From positions 1 through 58,233 of the forward strand of contig PLSP01000105.1 of NCBI GenBank assembly GCA_003165195.1: a DNA stretch of 58,233 nt. The letters run 5' to 3'. The position numbers were made by a program, and so were the translations under genes. Below are positions 22,881 through 31,189 of the stretch, piece by piece (positions within the stretch are counted from its first letter, which is position 1; each line of letters starts with the position of its first letter). The notes beneath the pieces are model-generated. The model saw nothing but the letters and a program-made list of their open reading frames with translations. It was not told the origin of the DNA and did no database searches. The DNA is from Candidatus Bathyarchaeota archaeon. GTDB lineage: Archaea > Thermoproteota > Bathyarchaeia > Bathyarchaeales > Bathycorpusculaceae.

Positions 22881-24584
22881 TTATTGTTTGAGCTGCATCC
22901 CCATTTTTGCCCTGGTACATGCCAGTTGCTCGTCCAACTTTGCTTCGTCGGCTTCGATTTTGTGGAACAGCGGCGTAGGCTTAGTTATCTTGTGACCTGC
23001 CTCAAGAGGGATCAAAGCTTCGCTCCATCGGCTTTCGCTTGCTTTGCCCGGTAGGTTGAGGGTTTGCCAAAGCTGCTCGGCCGTGCCAGGCATGAAGGGT
23101 GAAGAAACTATTGCCAGAGCCTTTACAACTTGAGTTGTCACGTAAAAGATAGTTCCAGCTTTTTCTTTGTCGGTTTTCATGAGGTTCCATGGTTCTTTGG
23201 TGTTGAGGTATTGGTTGCCCACTCGGCTCAACGAAATAAGCGTGGTGGCGGCTGACTGTAGCCAAGAACTTTCGATTTCCTTTGCAGCTATTTCGACCTT
23301 CTCTTTTATGGCTTGCAATACTGCCTCGTCGTCTTTGTCAAGTTTGGTCGGAGCCGGGATTTCTGCGTCAAATTTGCTGTTGATGAAGCTGAGTGTGCGG
23401 TGTATGAAGTTGCCGTAGGTGTCGTTTAGGTCGGCGTTGATTTTGTCGGCGAATGCTGCCCATGTGAAGTTGAAGTCTTTACTTTCCGGGCGTGTGGCAA
23501 TTAGGAAAAAGCGCCAATAATCCACTGGGAACATTTCAAGGGCTTCGTCTATCCATATGCCGACGCGTTGGCTTTTGGAGGCTTTCTGGCCGCGGAACTG
23601 CAGGAACTCGGTTGCAGAGACATTCCATGGGAGGTTGTAGTCTTGGCCTGAAGCCAAAAGCAAAGCAGGTAAGATTATGGTGTGGAAAGGAATGTTGTCT
23701 TTGCCAACAAAATAGAGGGTTTTGGCTTGCTTGTTAAACCAGAACTCTTTCCATTTGTCAGGTTGACCTATACGTTGGCATTGCTCAATCGTCGCTGAAA
23801 CGTAACCAAGTACGGCGTCAACCCAAACGTAGATGGTTTTACCTTCTGCACCTTTAAAGGGTGCTGGGATACCCCATTCGACATCGCGGGTTACTGCTCG
23901 AGGTTTTAGACCTTCGCGTATCCAGTTTAGGCTGAAGTTTTTGACGTTGGCTGGCAACTGCTGGTTTGTGTTGAGGTACTCGGTTAGGGGTTCAGAGAGT
24001 TTAGAGAGGTCAATGTACCAGTGGCGGGTTGTTTTTACTGTGGGTTTGTTTTTGCATATTACACAATAAGGCTCCACTAGCGTGGTTGGCTCTAATAGCC
24101 TGCCGCATAGGTCACATTGGTCACCTCGGGCTTTCTCGCAGCCACAGTAAGGACATTTACCTTCTACGAAGCGATCAGGCAAGAAACGCTGGTCGTGCTC
24201 GCAGTAGAGCATCTGGCTTTCTTGCTCGAAAATGTATCCGTTTTTTTGGATTTCAAGCAAAGTTTTCTGCACGAACTCTTTATGCACCGGGCTTTCAGTG
24301 CTCGTGTAATTGTCAAATGATGTATCCCATCGTCGGAACAGGTCGGCGACTCGGGCGTGGTTATGGTCAGTTAACGCTTTTGGGGTAATGCCTTGTTTTA
24401 TGGCTTCAACTTCGATGGGTGTGCCATGAGTGTCTGAACCGCTCACCAACATAGTGTCGTCGCCTCGCAGTCTGTAATATCGTGCGGTTACGTCGGCGGA
24501 CAGGATACTGCCGACTAGGTTGCCTAGATGGGGAGTGACGTTAATGTATGGCCAAGCAGATGTAACTAAAACCTTTTCAGGCAA
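22881..24584 (-). CDS. metG: Methionyl-tRNA synthetase
   Basis: About 567 residues of a class I synthetase charging tRNA-Met. It has the HIGH-type motif THPHLGN-like TPHLGNLVGS, the DTHGTPIE segment, zinc knuckles (CPYCGCEKARGDQCDLCG; CVICKNKP) and a KMSKS-type loop reading GQKASKSQRVG. The DALR anticodon-binding domain follows. The C-terminal EMAP-like domain is absent, as in many archaea. The listed ATG (24635) lies upstream of a TATA-like box; TTG at 24584 with GGAG 6 nt before it gives the family start PEKVLVTSAWPYIN and is preferred. Decamer element copy B lies about 63 bp upstream of that TATA box. Confidence 0.95.
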   Translation of the reverse strand: MPEKVLVTSAWPYINVTPHLGNLVGSILSADVTARYYRLRGDDTMLVSGSDTHGTPIEVEAIKQGITPKALTDHNHARVADLFRRWDTSFDNYTSTESPVHKEFVQKTLLEIQKNGYIFEQESQMLYCEHDQRFLPDRFVEGKCPYCGCEKARGDQCDLCGRLLEPTTLVEPYCVICKNKPTVKTTRHWYIDLSKLSEPLTEYLNTNQQLPANVKNFSLNWIREGLKPRAVTRDVEWGIPAPFKGAEGKTIYVWVDAVLGYVSATIEQCQRIGQPDKWKEFWFNKQAKTLYFVGKDNIPFHTIILPALLLASGQDYNLPWNVSATEFLQFRGQKASKSQRVGIWIDEALEMFPVDYWRFFLIATRPESKDFNFTWAAFADKINADLNDTYGNFIHRTLSFINSKFDAEIPAPTKLDKDDEAVLQAIKEKVEIAAKEIESSWLQSAATTLISLSRVGNQYLNTKEPWNLMKTDKEKAGTIFYVTTQVVKALAIVSSPFMPGTAEQLWQTLNLPGKASESRWSEALIPLEAGHKITKPTPLFHKIEADEAKLDEQLACTRAKMGMQLKQ

Positions 24585-24616
24585 ACATATCTCCAACAAC
24601 CGTTTAGCTCCGTCCC

Positions 24617-24624
24617 TATTTAAA
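24617..24624 (-). promoter_or_regulatory. TATA-like box of metG
   Basis: On the minus strand TTTAAATA (plus strand TATTTAAA) lies 33-40 bp before the preferred TTG start. The expected transcript start near 24594 leaves a leader of about 10 nt that just includes GGAG. This argues against the ATG at 24635. Confidence 0.5.
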
Positions 24625-24686
24625 ATTACTAGCATATGTGTTTTTTAGTTGGAGCTTTGTGGCAAAAACTGTTGCTTGTGTTTCAA

Positions 24687-24823
24687 GTTGCTTTTCTGGT
24701 TTGGGGTTTGGAGCGTTGGCAGGTTGCGTGTTTTAGCGTGTTTTCCCGTGCTGTAGCGTGCCTAAAAGTTTTTTCCCGTGGTCCTGCGTGTTTTAGCGTT
24801 GAATAGCGTGCCTTAGCGTAAAC
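24687..24823 (-). repeat. 137-bp decamer element, copy B
   Basis: This is the inverted partner of 11607-11743. On the plus strand the 10-bp register is plain: gcgtgtttta, gcgtgttttc, ccgtgctgta, gcgtgcctaa, aagttttttc, ccgtggtcct, gcgtgtttta, gcgttgaata, gcgtgcctta. Only 7 of 137 positions differ from copy A by my count, four of them the same C-to-T change in the ACGCC unit. Relative to metG it has the same orientation that copy A has relative to the EF-2-like gene. Confidence 0.9.
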
Positions 24824-24847
24824 TTCAGCTCTGATTTGTTTACTGAT

Positions 24848-25054
24848 TTATGCTATTATCGTTTGTACTCTGCCGACTTTTCCGTCTGTAAGTCGCACTT
24901 TGATGCCGTGAGGGTGCGTCGAGCTGTTGGTGAGAATGTCTTTGACGGTACCTTCCGTTAAGGTGCCGCTACGTTGATGCTGCTTTAAAACGATTTTGAC
25001 ATGGGTGCCAATCTTTATTTGGCTTCGCAGTTGATTAGGTTCCATTTCATCCAT
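24848..25054 (-). CDS. YwbE-family protein (DUF2196)
   Basis: 68 residues matching the small YwbE family: IKIGTHVKIVLKQHQRSGTLTEGTVKDILTNS is the core, followed by HPHGIKVRL and GRVQ. The fold is a small KOW/SH3-like barrel. The function is not established; the barrel and the basic charge hint at RNA or protein binding. An ATG start is at 25054. It lies on the same strand as metG but is separated from it by copy B, so it is probably its own transcript. Confidence 0.85.
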   Translation of the reverse strand: MDEMEPNQLRSQIKIGTHVKIVLKQHQRSGTLTEGTVKDILTNSSTHPHGIKVRLTDGKVGRVQTIIA

Positions 25055-25095
25055 ACATGCATCGGACGCTTAAGTGTGTTCTCAAGTAAAAAAAC

Positions 25096-25572
25096 TCAAA
25101 AAGTGGTGTTATCTGCTAGCTCTTTCGCTATTTTTTGACCGAAGTCATAACACGACGACAGGTTATCTTCATCGATGTCCTTGGATTCCAGTATTACTCC
25201 TGGGACAAATTTCATTTTTAGCGCAACTCCAAGCGCTAACTCTAACGTTCTAAGACATTCTTTTCCATCGTTGTAAGCTCCAGTAGATGTGAAGCAGCCA
25301 CACACTTTGTTTCTTAGCGAGCCCCCCTTCGCGTAGAAAGCCAGTACTGTCTCGTCGAGGAATTTCTTAATTTGCCAAGCAATATTGCTATAATACGTTG
25401 GGGAACCAATGACTAATCCGTCCACTCCAATCAAGTCCTCTAGCGTGCAGTCCTCAACTCTTTTCAAAATCGCGTAAGCACCAGCCACCTCTGCGCCTTT
25501 TATTATTTGGTCAGCCATTTTCTGAGTTTTTCCTGATTTAGAAAAATATATGATGAGAACAGTCTTAGACAA
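25096..25572 (-). CDS. Flavodoxin-family protein
   Basis: About 158 residues of flavodoxin fold: the phosphate-binding loop YFSKSGKTQKMADQI at the N-terminus, the GSPTYYSNIAWQIKKFLD segment and a CFTSTGAYNDGKECL loop typical of NAD(P)H-quinone-reductase-like flavodoxins. It binds FMN and carries or takes electrons in the cytoplasm. The listed start at 25842 would add 90 residues of poor quality overlapping the opposite-strand kinase gene. TTG at 25572, opening SKTVLIIYFSKSG, is preferred, with a GGTG upstream. The partner is unknown. Confidence 0.8.
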   Translation of the reverse strand: MSKTVLIIYFSKSGKTQKMADQIIKGAEVAGAYAILKRVEDCTLEDLIGVDGLVIGSPTYYSNIAWQIKKFLDETVLAFYAKGGSLRNKVCGCFTSTGAYNDGKECLRTLELALGVALKMKFVPGVILESKDIDEDNLSSCYDFGQKIAKELADNTTF

Positions 25573-25688
25573 ACGTCGCACCACTTGTGAATTCAGCGCT
25601 AATGGAATTATAGCTTTTGCAATTGCACCTGATATTAAATTTATAATCTTGTCAGAATAGTAGTCATTACCCAAAGAAGGACCACCAA

Positions 25689-26465
25689 GTGAAAAACCAT
25701 ATAATTGTCCCTGTCGACCAATTAAATCAAGAGCCCTATTCTTCGGTCCTTTGCTTCCCAAGACCCAACGAAGATGAAGTACAGAGCCGCATCCGAGAGC
25801 TATGTCGCCTCGGCGTTGTAGCGCTTGAGTTTTCTGGGCCAACCAGCGTGTTCGGTGTTAAAGTTCCTGTTTTGGGTAAGGGATTTGTCGGCATTGTGGT
25901 CGTTGCACATGCGAATGGGAATCGGATGGCGGTTAAAATTCTGCGGCAAGATGCTGGCAGAGCGGATCTGCTTCATGAAGCATCAATGCTTGCTCAGGCG
26001 AACGCTGCAAGAGTTGCTCCACGATTTATTGGAGCAAGCAAAAACTTTATTGTTATGCAACTGATTGAGGGAGACTTGCTGCCCAATTGGCTTAAGGCAA
26101 ACAGAGACCCAACGACAGTGAAGCGCGTTTTGAGGGACGCTTTGGAGCAATGTTGGCGGCTTGACGAGACGGGCTTAGACCATGGCGAACTGAGCAAAGC
26201 ACCAAAACATTTACTCGTGGACAAAGATGAGAAAGTGTTTATTGTTGATTTTGAAACTGCTAGTACCAAACGGCGCGTGTCGAATGTTACCGCGGTGTGC
26301 CAATACCTTTTTTTAGGGAAGAGCTCGGCAGCTGCAGTTACGACTGAAGTTTTTGGCGAGAGAAACAGAACTGTTATGCTTGACGCCCTAAAAACTTACA
26401 AAAATGACAGAAATAGAGAAAATTTTGAGACGTTGTTAAGGATTTGTTTTGCTCGATACCCTTAG
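25689..26465 (+). CDS. Predicted Ser/Thr protein kinase (COG2112-like)
   Basis: 258 residues. An N-terminal winged-helix-like segment (EVQSRIRELCRLGVVAL) is followed by a minimal kinase lobe. The glycine loop is GKGFVGIVV, the ATP Lys is in MAVKILRQ, the catalytic loop is DHGELSKAPKHLLV (HGE in place of HRD) and the metal-binding motif is IVDFETAS (DFE in place of DFG). These changes are shared by the archaeal RIO-like/COG2112 group, so activity is plausible. The GTG start is at 25689. It is divergent from the flavodoxin gene and convergent with purP. Confidence 0.8.
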   Translation: MKNHIIVPVDQLNQEPYSSVLCFPRPNEDEVQSRIRELCRLGVVALEFSGPTSVFGVKVPVLGKGFVGIVVVAHANGNRMAVKILRQDAGRADLLHEASMLAQANAARVAPRFIGASKNFIVMQLIEGDLLPNWLKANRDPTTVKRVLRDALEQCWRLDETGLDHGELSKAPKHLLVDKDEKVFIVDFETASTKRRVSNVTAVCQYLFLGKSSAAAVTTEVFGERNRTVMLDALKTYKNDRNRENFETLLRICFARYP

Positions 26466-26542
26466 AGCGAGCCTATGAAAGTTATCCAGGTGAATACTGC
26501 GAATCCGAGACTATCTTCAATTGTTATGTCGCGACTTTGGAC

Positions 26543-26573
26543 CCGCTGACTTTAAGCGGTCATGCCGAGGCAT
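26543..26573. terminator. Two small hairpins between convergent genes
   Basis: CCGCT-gacttta-AGCGG (26543-26559) and ATGCC-ga-GGCAT (26562-26573) lie between the ends of the kinase gene and purP, which converge here. A shared 3'-end signal is possible. No T-tract follows closely, so the call is weak. Confidence 0.25.
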
Positions 26574-26616
26574 TTATCTCGAATCGACGTTACGCTCCAA
26601 ATACAGAAAACGACGC

Positions 26617-27702
26617 TTAAGCTACAACTTCCAAGAGTCTGTTCTGCGACGTGGCTTGTTTTATCTCCAAAGCTATGCGTCTGCCCATGTACATGTTTTC
26701 GCCATATTTCAGGTAGGCGTAGGGCGAAGTGCCAATGCCAACGTTTGTTCCCGCAACTATGCGGGCGGAGATTTCAAAGGTGAAGATTTTTAGTTCGTCG
26801 GTGATTACGGTTTCAAGGCAAAAGGGCCCAATAATTCCTGGCGGCGCCAACTCGCGGGCTTTTTTATGGACGTTATCGCCCATACTCATCAGCTCAGGCA
26901 AAAGCGATTCGCGTGCAACCATAGGGAAATTGCCGACCACCGTGTAGGTGGGGTTAACATCAATCTCAAGTTGCTCGGCCGCGGGAATCTTGCCGATGGA
27001 ATCCACGGCAGACTCATAACGCCTGTCCATAGCAAGCAGTTCAACGTCGTCTTGGAGAATAGAACTAAAGTAGCTAGGGTAAACGTTAACGCCAAGCGCA
27101 TATTCTTGCAAATGAATTCCCGACAAATCATCCTCTTTAAGCATCCCTCGCTTCACGAGTTCGCCGAATTTTTTATGGAAAGTCTTAGGCGAATGGGCAA
27201 GGAAGTAGCCTCTGCCGCCTTTGGCGCCGGGCAACTTGGCGATAACTAAGCGGTCAATGTCTTCAGGGGTTTTGAAAGTTGCTGGCAAACGCAGTCCCGC
27301 TTGCCGCAACCATTCTTCTTGGGATTTGCGGTTCGCTTCCCAGTGTAGCAGCTGGCGATTACCAAACATCGGCACCATTAAGCTGTCAGTCAGCTCTTCA
27401 GTCCTTAAGTAAGCAGTAAATGACCCGTGGGGAATCAAAATGACGTTGAGTTTGCGAAGCCGTTCCTGCATCTTTTCGCTGAGTAGTTCGGTAAAGTCTT
27501 TAACGATGATTAAGTCGTCAACTAGGGGGTACTTATGGTACATTATAGCGTCTTTTTCTTTGCATAGGCATACGGTCCGGAAGCCTTCTTCTTTGGCGCC
27601 CTTGAAAATGTTGAGTGAACTATGTGAGCCCAGGGTACCGATCGCGAGTTTTTTCTGATCATAGCCTTCGACGATTTTTTTGACTTCCGCGTTGCCTATC
27701 AC
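26617..27702 (-). CDS. purP: Formate-dependent FAICAR synthetase family protein (PurP), copy 1
   Basis: 361 residues of ATP-grasp fold. PurP forms FAICAR from AICAR, formate and ATP, replacing the folate-dependent PurH step in archaea. Seen are the N-terminal GTLGSHSSLNIFKGAKEEGF, the MFGNRQLLHWE segment, the AKLPGAKGGRGYFLA ATP loop and a closing EISARIVAGTNVG. It overlaps the second PurP by 4 bp and forms a purC-purP-purP operon on the minus strand. Of the two, this copy keeps the glycine-rich GAKGGRGYF loop intact and is the better candidate for true FAICAR synthetase. Confidence 0.9.
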   Translation of the reverse strand: MIGNAEVKKIVEGYDQKKLAIGTLGSHSSLNIFKGAKEEGFRTVCLCKEKDAIMYHKYPLVDDLIIVKDFTELLSEKMQERLRKLNVILIPHGSFTAYLRTEELTDSLMVPMFGNRQLLHWEANRKSQEEWLRQAGLRLPATFKTPEDIDRLVIAKLPGAKGGRGYFLAHSPKTFHKKFGELVKRGMLKEDDLSGIHLQEYALGVNVYPSYFSSILQDDVELLAMDRRYESAVDSIGKIPAAEQLEIDVNPTYTVVGNFPMVARESLLPELMSMGDNVHKKARELAPPGIIGPFCLETVITDELKIFTFEISARIVAGTNVGIGTSPYAYLKYGENMYMGRRIALEIKQATSQNRLLEVVA

Positions 27703-28796
27703 GTTAGCACATCCGCTAGCCTGCCTTCAGCGACTGCTCGCTTAATTTCCATGGCAACGCGTCTGCCGGGGCCAATCTCCATGCCGTATTTGTACTTCAT
27801 GTAGGGCGAGGTGGGTTCAACGCATGGGCACCCGGGGACTCGTGGACTGACGTCGAAAACGTAAAATTCCAAATCTTTAGTGATTGCGCCCTGCAACGCG
27901 AACAATCCAATCATGCCAGGAAGATACTCTTTTTTGCAAGTTTCAACGAATTTTTCGGCTGCTTCAAAGATTTTTTCAATTTGGCTCTCCCGCATGGTGG
28001 CGCCCATATGCCCGATTTCAATGTTCTGCGTTGGAATATTCAGTTCCAGCTGCTCCTGTGCAGGCAGGTCCAAGACGCCGTCTAGATCGGTTTGAATGCG
28101 CCTGTCAAAACCAAGCAGATCAATTTCATCGGTTAACGGCGACCAAAAAAGGTTAGCGTTAAACTTGGCGCCTAGAATATATTCCTCAATTACCGCATTC
28201 TTCAAAGCCTCAGCCGTAATTATGCCTTGGCTTATACGTTTCTGTGCTGTCTCCTCATACTCACCAGGAGAGGAAGCATAGAAAAACGCTCGCTCTATCG
28301 CCCGTTGCTTTTCAGGAACCTTCACAATGACAAGCCGATCAATTTCGCTGGGCGCCTGAAAGGTTTTCGGCGTTACGATTCCGGCTTTCTGAAGAAGATA
28401 CAACTGGTTTCTAGGCGTATTACGTTCTTCTGTGCGAAGCATGCTTCGGTTGCCCATCAGAGGCACAGAGAACTGGGTTTCGATCGCCTCATATCCCGCG
28501 TAGACGGCAAAGGATCGGTTGGGAACAAAAACCGTGTTCAAATCGATCAGCTGCTTGACGCATTGTGGGTTTGTTATGTCTGAGAACTTGTCTAGCATTA
28601 CAATATGGTCGAAAATGTTTCGGTAGTATTTTGCATAGGTTTTTTCTCTGCCTTTTTGGCACACAACGACGGTTTGGTAACCTTCCTGTTTGGCGCCAGA
28701 GGCTATTTCAAGCGCTGAGTGGGAGCCAAGAACGCCGATGCAGAGTTCTTTGTGATTATATTTCTCTACTACCAGCTTTATTTTGTTGTGCATCAT
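27699..28796 (-). CDS. PurP paralogue, copy 2
   Basis: 365 residues clearly related to its neighbour: GVLGSHSALEIASGAKQEGYQ, LMGNRSMLRTEERN, and a final DVSPRVPGCPCVEPTSPYMKY. The ATP loop reads VKVPEKQRAIERAFFYA, lacking the GGRG of copy 1. Many archaea have two PurP-type proteins, only one of which is shown to be FAICAR synthetase; the other may form a mixed complex or catalyse a related step. It is translationally coupled on both sides (4-bp overlaps with purC and purP copy 1). Confidence 0.88.
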   Translation of the reverse strand: MMHNKIKLVVEKYNHKELCIGVLGSHSALEIASGAKQEGYQTVVVCQKGREKTYAKYYRNIFDHIVMLDKFSDITNPQCVKQLIDLNTVFVPNRSFAVYAGYEAIETQFSVPLMGNRSMLRTEERNTPRNQLYLLQKAGIVTPKTFQAPSEIDRLVIVKVPEKQRAIERAFFYASSPGEYEETAQKRISQGIITAEALKNAVIEEYILGAKFNANLFWSPLTDEIDLLGFDRRIQTDLDGVLDLPAQEQLELNIPTQNIEIGHMGATMRESQIEKIFEAAEKFVETCKKEYLPGMIGLFALQGAITKDLEFYVFDVSPRVPGCPCVEPTSPYMKYKYGMEIGPGRRVAMEIKRAVAEGRLADVLT

Positions 28797-29851
28797 GTCT
28801 GTTCCTTCGCGTATTTCTTGTAATTGCTAATTACGTCTTTTAGTTCGGGTACCTTAAATATTCCCTGGCCTGTCATCTCGTTTGCAGCCGCCATGTACAT
28901 GTTTTTGATGATTACCTTAAGTGCAGGGTCAAGTTTTGGAGCAGGTGTCTTAACCAGAGCTTTCCAGTCCGGTATGCATTTGGCTTCAGCTTCCTTCTTT
29001 GCTGCCTCAACCTCTGTGTACCAAGCAGTTTTCTTATAAAATTGTCGTGCAACCTCTTTACTAACATGTACGCCCTCGTAGGTGAATCTGCATTCGTCAA
29101 GTGTCCCCAAGACATCAACAAGCATGAGTTCTCTTTTTTCATCGAATGCTAGCTCGATTTTTCCATCTTCGTTCTTGAGCCTCGCCTTAGAAGCAACATC
29201 AGTTATAGTTTGGTCTGCAACAAGCAAAGCTGCTTTAACATTGGAAAGTTCGGTGTCAGTTAATCCAGCCATCTTCTGTGCTTCAGCCCAAGTGACATAT
29301 CTGTCGGTTTCTTCAAGTTTTGTGCTCACGTCAAAGATGGGCTTAGAAAGTTGCTCGCCTGGTTTTGGGTAGTGATCTAAGCTGAGGTCTTGGATTGTCA
29401 TTTTGCCCTGCTCCAACCGTCTAAAAATTGATGATCCCTCAGGTAAACCGTTACGATAAATGATTTCAAGCGGAATGAGGCAGCTCTTGAGCGCTGATGT
29501 GTACATGCCGTAATCATGAATTATTTTGGAGCCAACAACGCGGGTTTTAGGCTTGTACACGTTAACCAGGCTAACCTCCATGGTGTTAGAAGGTTGTTTA
29601 AGCTGGCTGAACTTGACTGTTTTGCCGTCTGCATCTACCAAACCGCGATAGTGGGTCTTGATGCCTTTTTTCTCTAGGTGTTCAAAACAGTAGGCACCCA
29701 TGAGGCATAGCGCGGCTCCTTTGCCCTCTATGAGGTCAGGCATTTCGCCCCAGTCGAAAACGCTGTAGCGATCTGAGAAGATGAATTTGCCGACGCCCAT
29801 CTGGGTAGAGGTTGGCTTTTTGATTATTTGTAGGTCTTTTACGCTGCCCAA
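28793..29851 (-). CDS. purC: Phosphoribosylaminoimidazole-succinocarboxamide synthase (SAICAR synthetase)
   Basis: 352 residues. PurC joins aspartate to CAIR using ATP. The opening KPTSTQMGVGKFIFSDRYSVFDWGEMPD corresponds to the family's ATP-binding start, and later FRRLEQGKM, PIFDVSTKLEETDRY and VDVLGTLDECRF carry the substrate and metal contacts. It is longer than the 240-residue bacterial type. First gene of the purC-purP-purP operon, overlapping copy 2 by 4 bp. The ATG is at 29851; the promoter should be within the 247 bp up to purE. Confidence 0.92.
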   Translation of the reverse strand: MGSVKDLQIIKKPTSTQMGVGKFIFSDRYSVFDWGEMPDLIEGKGAALCLMGAYCFEHLEKKGIKTHYRGLVDADGKTVKFSQLKQPSNTMEVSLVNVYKPKTRVVGSKIIHDYGMYTSALKSCLIPLEIIYRNGLPEGSSIFRRLEQGKMTIQDLSLDHYPKPGEQLSKPIFDVSTKLEETDRYVTWAEAQKMAGLTDTELSNVKAALLVADQTITDVASKARLKNEDGKIELAFDEKRELMLVDVLGTLDECRFTYEGVHVSKEVARQFYKKTAWYTEVEAAKKEAEAKCIPDWKALVKTPAPKLDPALKVIIKNMYMAAANEMTGQGIFKVPELKDVISNYKKYAKEQT

Positions 29852-30040
29852 TCTTGTTAGCCTCTGTTGTGTTGGTTATTCTGAGTTTTCGCTTATATCG
29901 TTTTATCTAACGATCGCACTGTATTAAATCGTTGGCACTTAAAACTGGTTAACCCGCAGTTTTCCAAGCTAAAGAAGAGCCATATTTATCCAAAGATTCA
30001 AAGCCTAAACTAAAAAGCAACCCAATATAGCTGTTTCAAA

Positions 30041-30062
30041 ACCCTGACCTTTAGGTCAGGGT
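30041..30062 (-). terminator. Perfect hairpin after purE
   Basis: ACCCTGACC-TTTA-GGTCAGGGT is a perfect 9-bp stem (10 with the closing pair). Read in the direction of purE (minus strand) it is followed by TTTTG. It lies 37 bp after the purE stop and about 190 bp before the purC start. It may end purE transcription or serve as a pur operator. Confidence 0.5.
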
Positions 30063-30098
30063 CATTTAGCGACAATAAAACAGCAACAAAAATGAAAG

Positions 30099-30578
30099 TT
30101 ATTTTAGTTTCTTTACTGATTCATTTGCTTTCTCAAGCTCTCTCTTCTTCGAGGCCTGATAATCCTTTATGCCCTCTGCAAGCGAGCTGTCCTCCAATGC
30201 CAAGATTTTTGCGACGGCGATTGCTGCTCCTTCAGGTACAATGGTAACCAGAGAGCCTATGCCACTTGGCACTCTTAGCGAAGAGTAAATGTCTGCTCCT
30301 CCATAGTTTTCAGAGTACGGTGGGCACGCGATTACGGGCTTTGATGAATTGGCGTCAACAAAAGCGCTTAAAGCATTCGAGCGACCAGCAACGGTTATGT
30401 AAACTGCTTTTTCCGCTTCAAACTCTTTGATAACTTCGAGAACTTTTTCAGGAGTTTTATGCGCCGAAGCAACCCGGAAAGTATAGGTCACACCTAGCAT
30501 TTTTAAGTATTTGGCGATTTCACGAGAAAAATCCAAGTCACGCTCAGAGCCCATGACTATAACTGCTATTCCAGTCAT
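30099..30578 (-). CDS. purE: AIR carboxylase / PurE, class II-like
   Basis: About 159 residues. PurE converts AIR (plus CO2) or N5-CAIR to CAIR. The core motifs are VIVMGSERDLDF, VASAHKTPE and AGRSNALSAFVDANSSKPVIACPP. The AGRSNALS form, rather than AGGAAHLPG, is the hallmark of class II PurE, which uses CO2 directly. No purK is seen in the window, consistent with this. ATG at 30578 is preferred to the listed GTG four codons upstream, since GTGAG lies 7 nt before it. It lies just upstream of, and on the same strand as, the purC operon. Confidence 0.88.
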   Translation of the reverse strand: MTGIAVIVMGSERDLDFSREIAKYLKMLGVTYTFRVASAHKTPEKVLEVIKEFEAEKAVYITVAGRSNALSAFVDANSSKPVIACPPYSENYGGADIYSSLRVPSGIGSLVTIVPEGAAIAVAKILALEDSSLAEGIKDYQASKKRELEKANESVKKLK

Positions 30579-30672
30579 ACTTCTGCTCACTTGTAACAGC
30601 TAACCGAAAACAGGCTAATTAAGCAACCGATCAATTGTTGTTGCAGGCTGCAATCACATTTCTTTATTACGT

Positions 30673-30682
30673 GTTTTATACC
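30673..30682 (+). promoter_or_regulatory. TATA-like box of the DUF1579-like gene
   Basis: GTTTTATACC is centred 27 bp before the ATG at 30704. That spacing predicts a leaderless transcript starting at or near the ATG, which fits the absence of any ribosome site and argues against the upstream start of the listed ORF. Confidence 0.55.
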
Positions 30683-30703
30683 CTTTTTCTCCAAGTTGGT
30701 TTT

Positions 30704-31189
30704 ATGGCTGAAAGCATTCAGACTCCTAAAGAGTTAGAGTTACTCAAGCAACTGGTTGGAGATTGGTCAGTGGGGATAGCCATGAAGCTGGGAGAGGACA
30801 AGTTTGTCTCTGGCTGTGGCGATATGAATGCGGTTGAAATCAGAGACTTAGGGGTTAACTCTGAAATAGACACGCACATCGAAGGCTATGATGATTATTT
30901 TGAGAATGACCTTTGGACTTTTGATCGAGCAGCGGGTAAAGTTCATGTTTTTAGCGTTACCTCAGAGGGAGCTGTTCACGATCATGTGGGCAGCTGGAGA
31001 GACGACAGCACGATTGAACTAAGCTGGAGAGGCACATTTGAGGATCAAGAGTTAGAGGAGAAAATAGAGGCAAAATGGTTAAACAAAGACCAAATTGAAG
31101 TCAAAGAAACACATATTTCTTTAGGCAAAACAACCTTTACAACCGACTACGTTTTCAAAAGAAAAGAAAGCTCAACTCAGCAAAGTTAG
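30704..31189 (+). CDS. DUF1579-like lipocalin-fold protein
   Basis: About 161 residues. The pattern LKQLVGDWSVGIAMKLGEDKF at the start, a series of beta strands with alternating polar residues (ELSWRGTFEDQELEEKIEAKW) and the ending TDYVFKRK suggest a calycin/lipocalin-like barrel as in DUF1579 and related families. It would bind a small ligand; none can be named. The listed start at 30635 places the promoter inside the gene; ATG at 30704 is better. It converges with the hydrogenase protease gene, overlapping by 18 bp. Confidence 0.6.
   Translation: MAESIQTPKELELLKQLVGDWSVGIAMKLGEDKFVSGCGDMNAVEIRDLGVNSEIDTHIEGYDDYFENDLWTFDRAAGKVHVFSVTSEGAVHDHVGSWRDDSTIELSWRGTFEDQELEEKIEAKWLNKDQIEVKETHISLGKTTFTTDYVFKRKESSTQQS

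Noticed and set aside
22881-24584. Loss of KMSKS in MetRS (reads KASKS)
   Set aside because: MetRS enzymes commonly vary at the second position (KFSKS and others); the two Lys and Ser are kept, so this is not evidence of inactivity.
25573-25842. N-terminal extension of the flavodoxin ORF
   Set aside because: It overlaps the well-supported kinase gene on the other strand, and the flavodoxin fold begins at the TTG at 25572.
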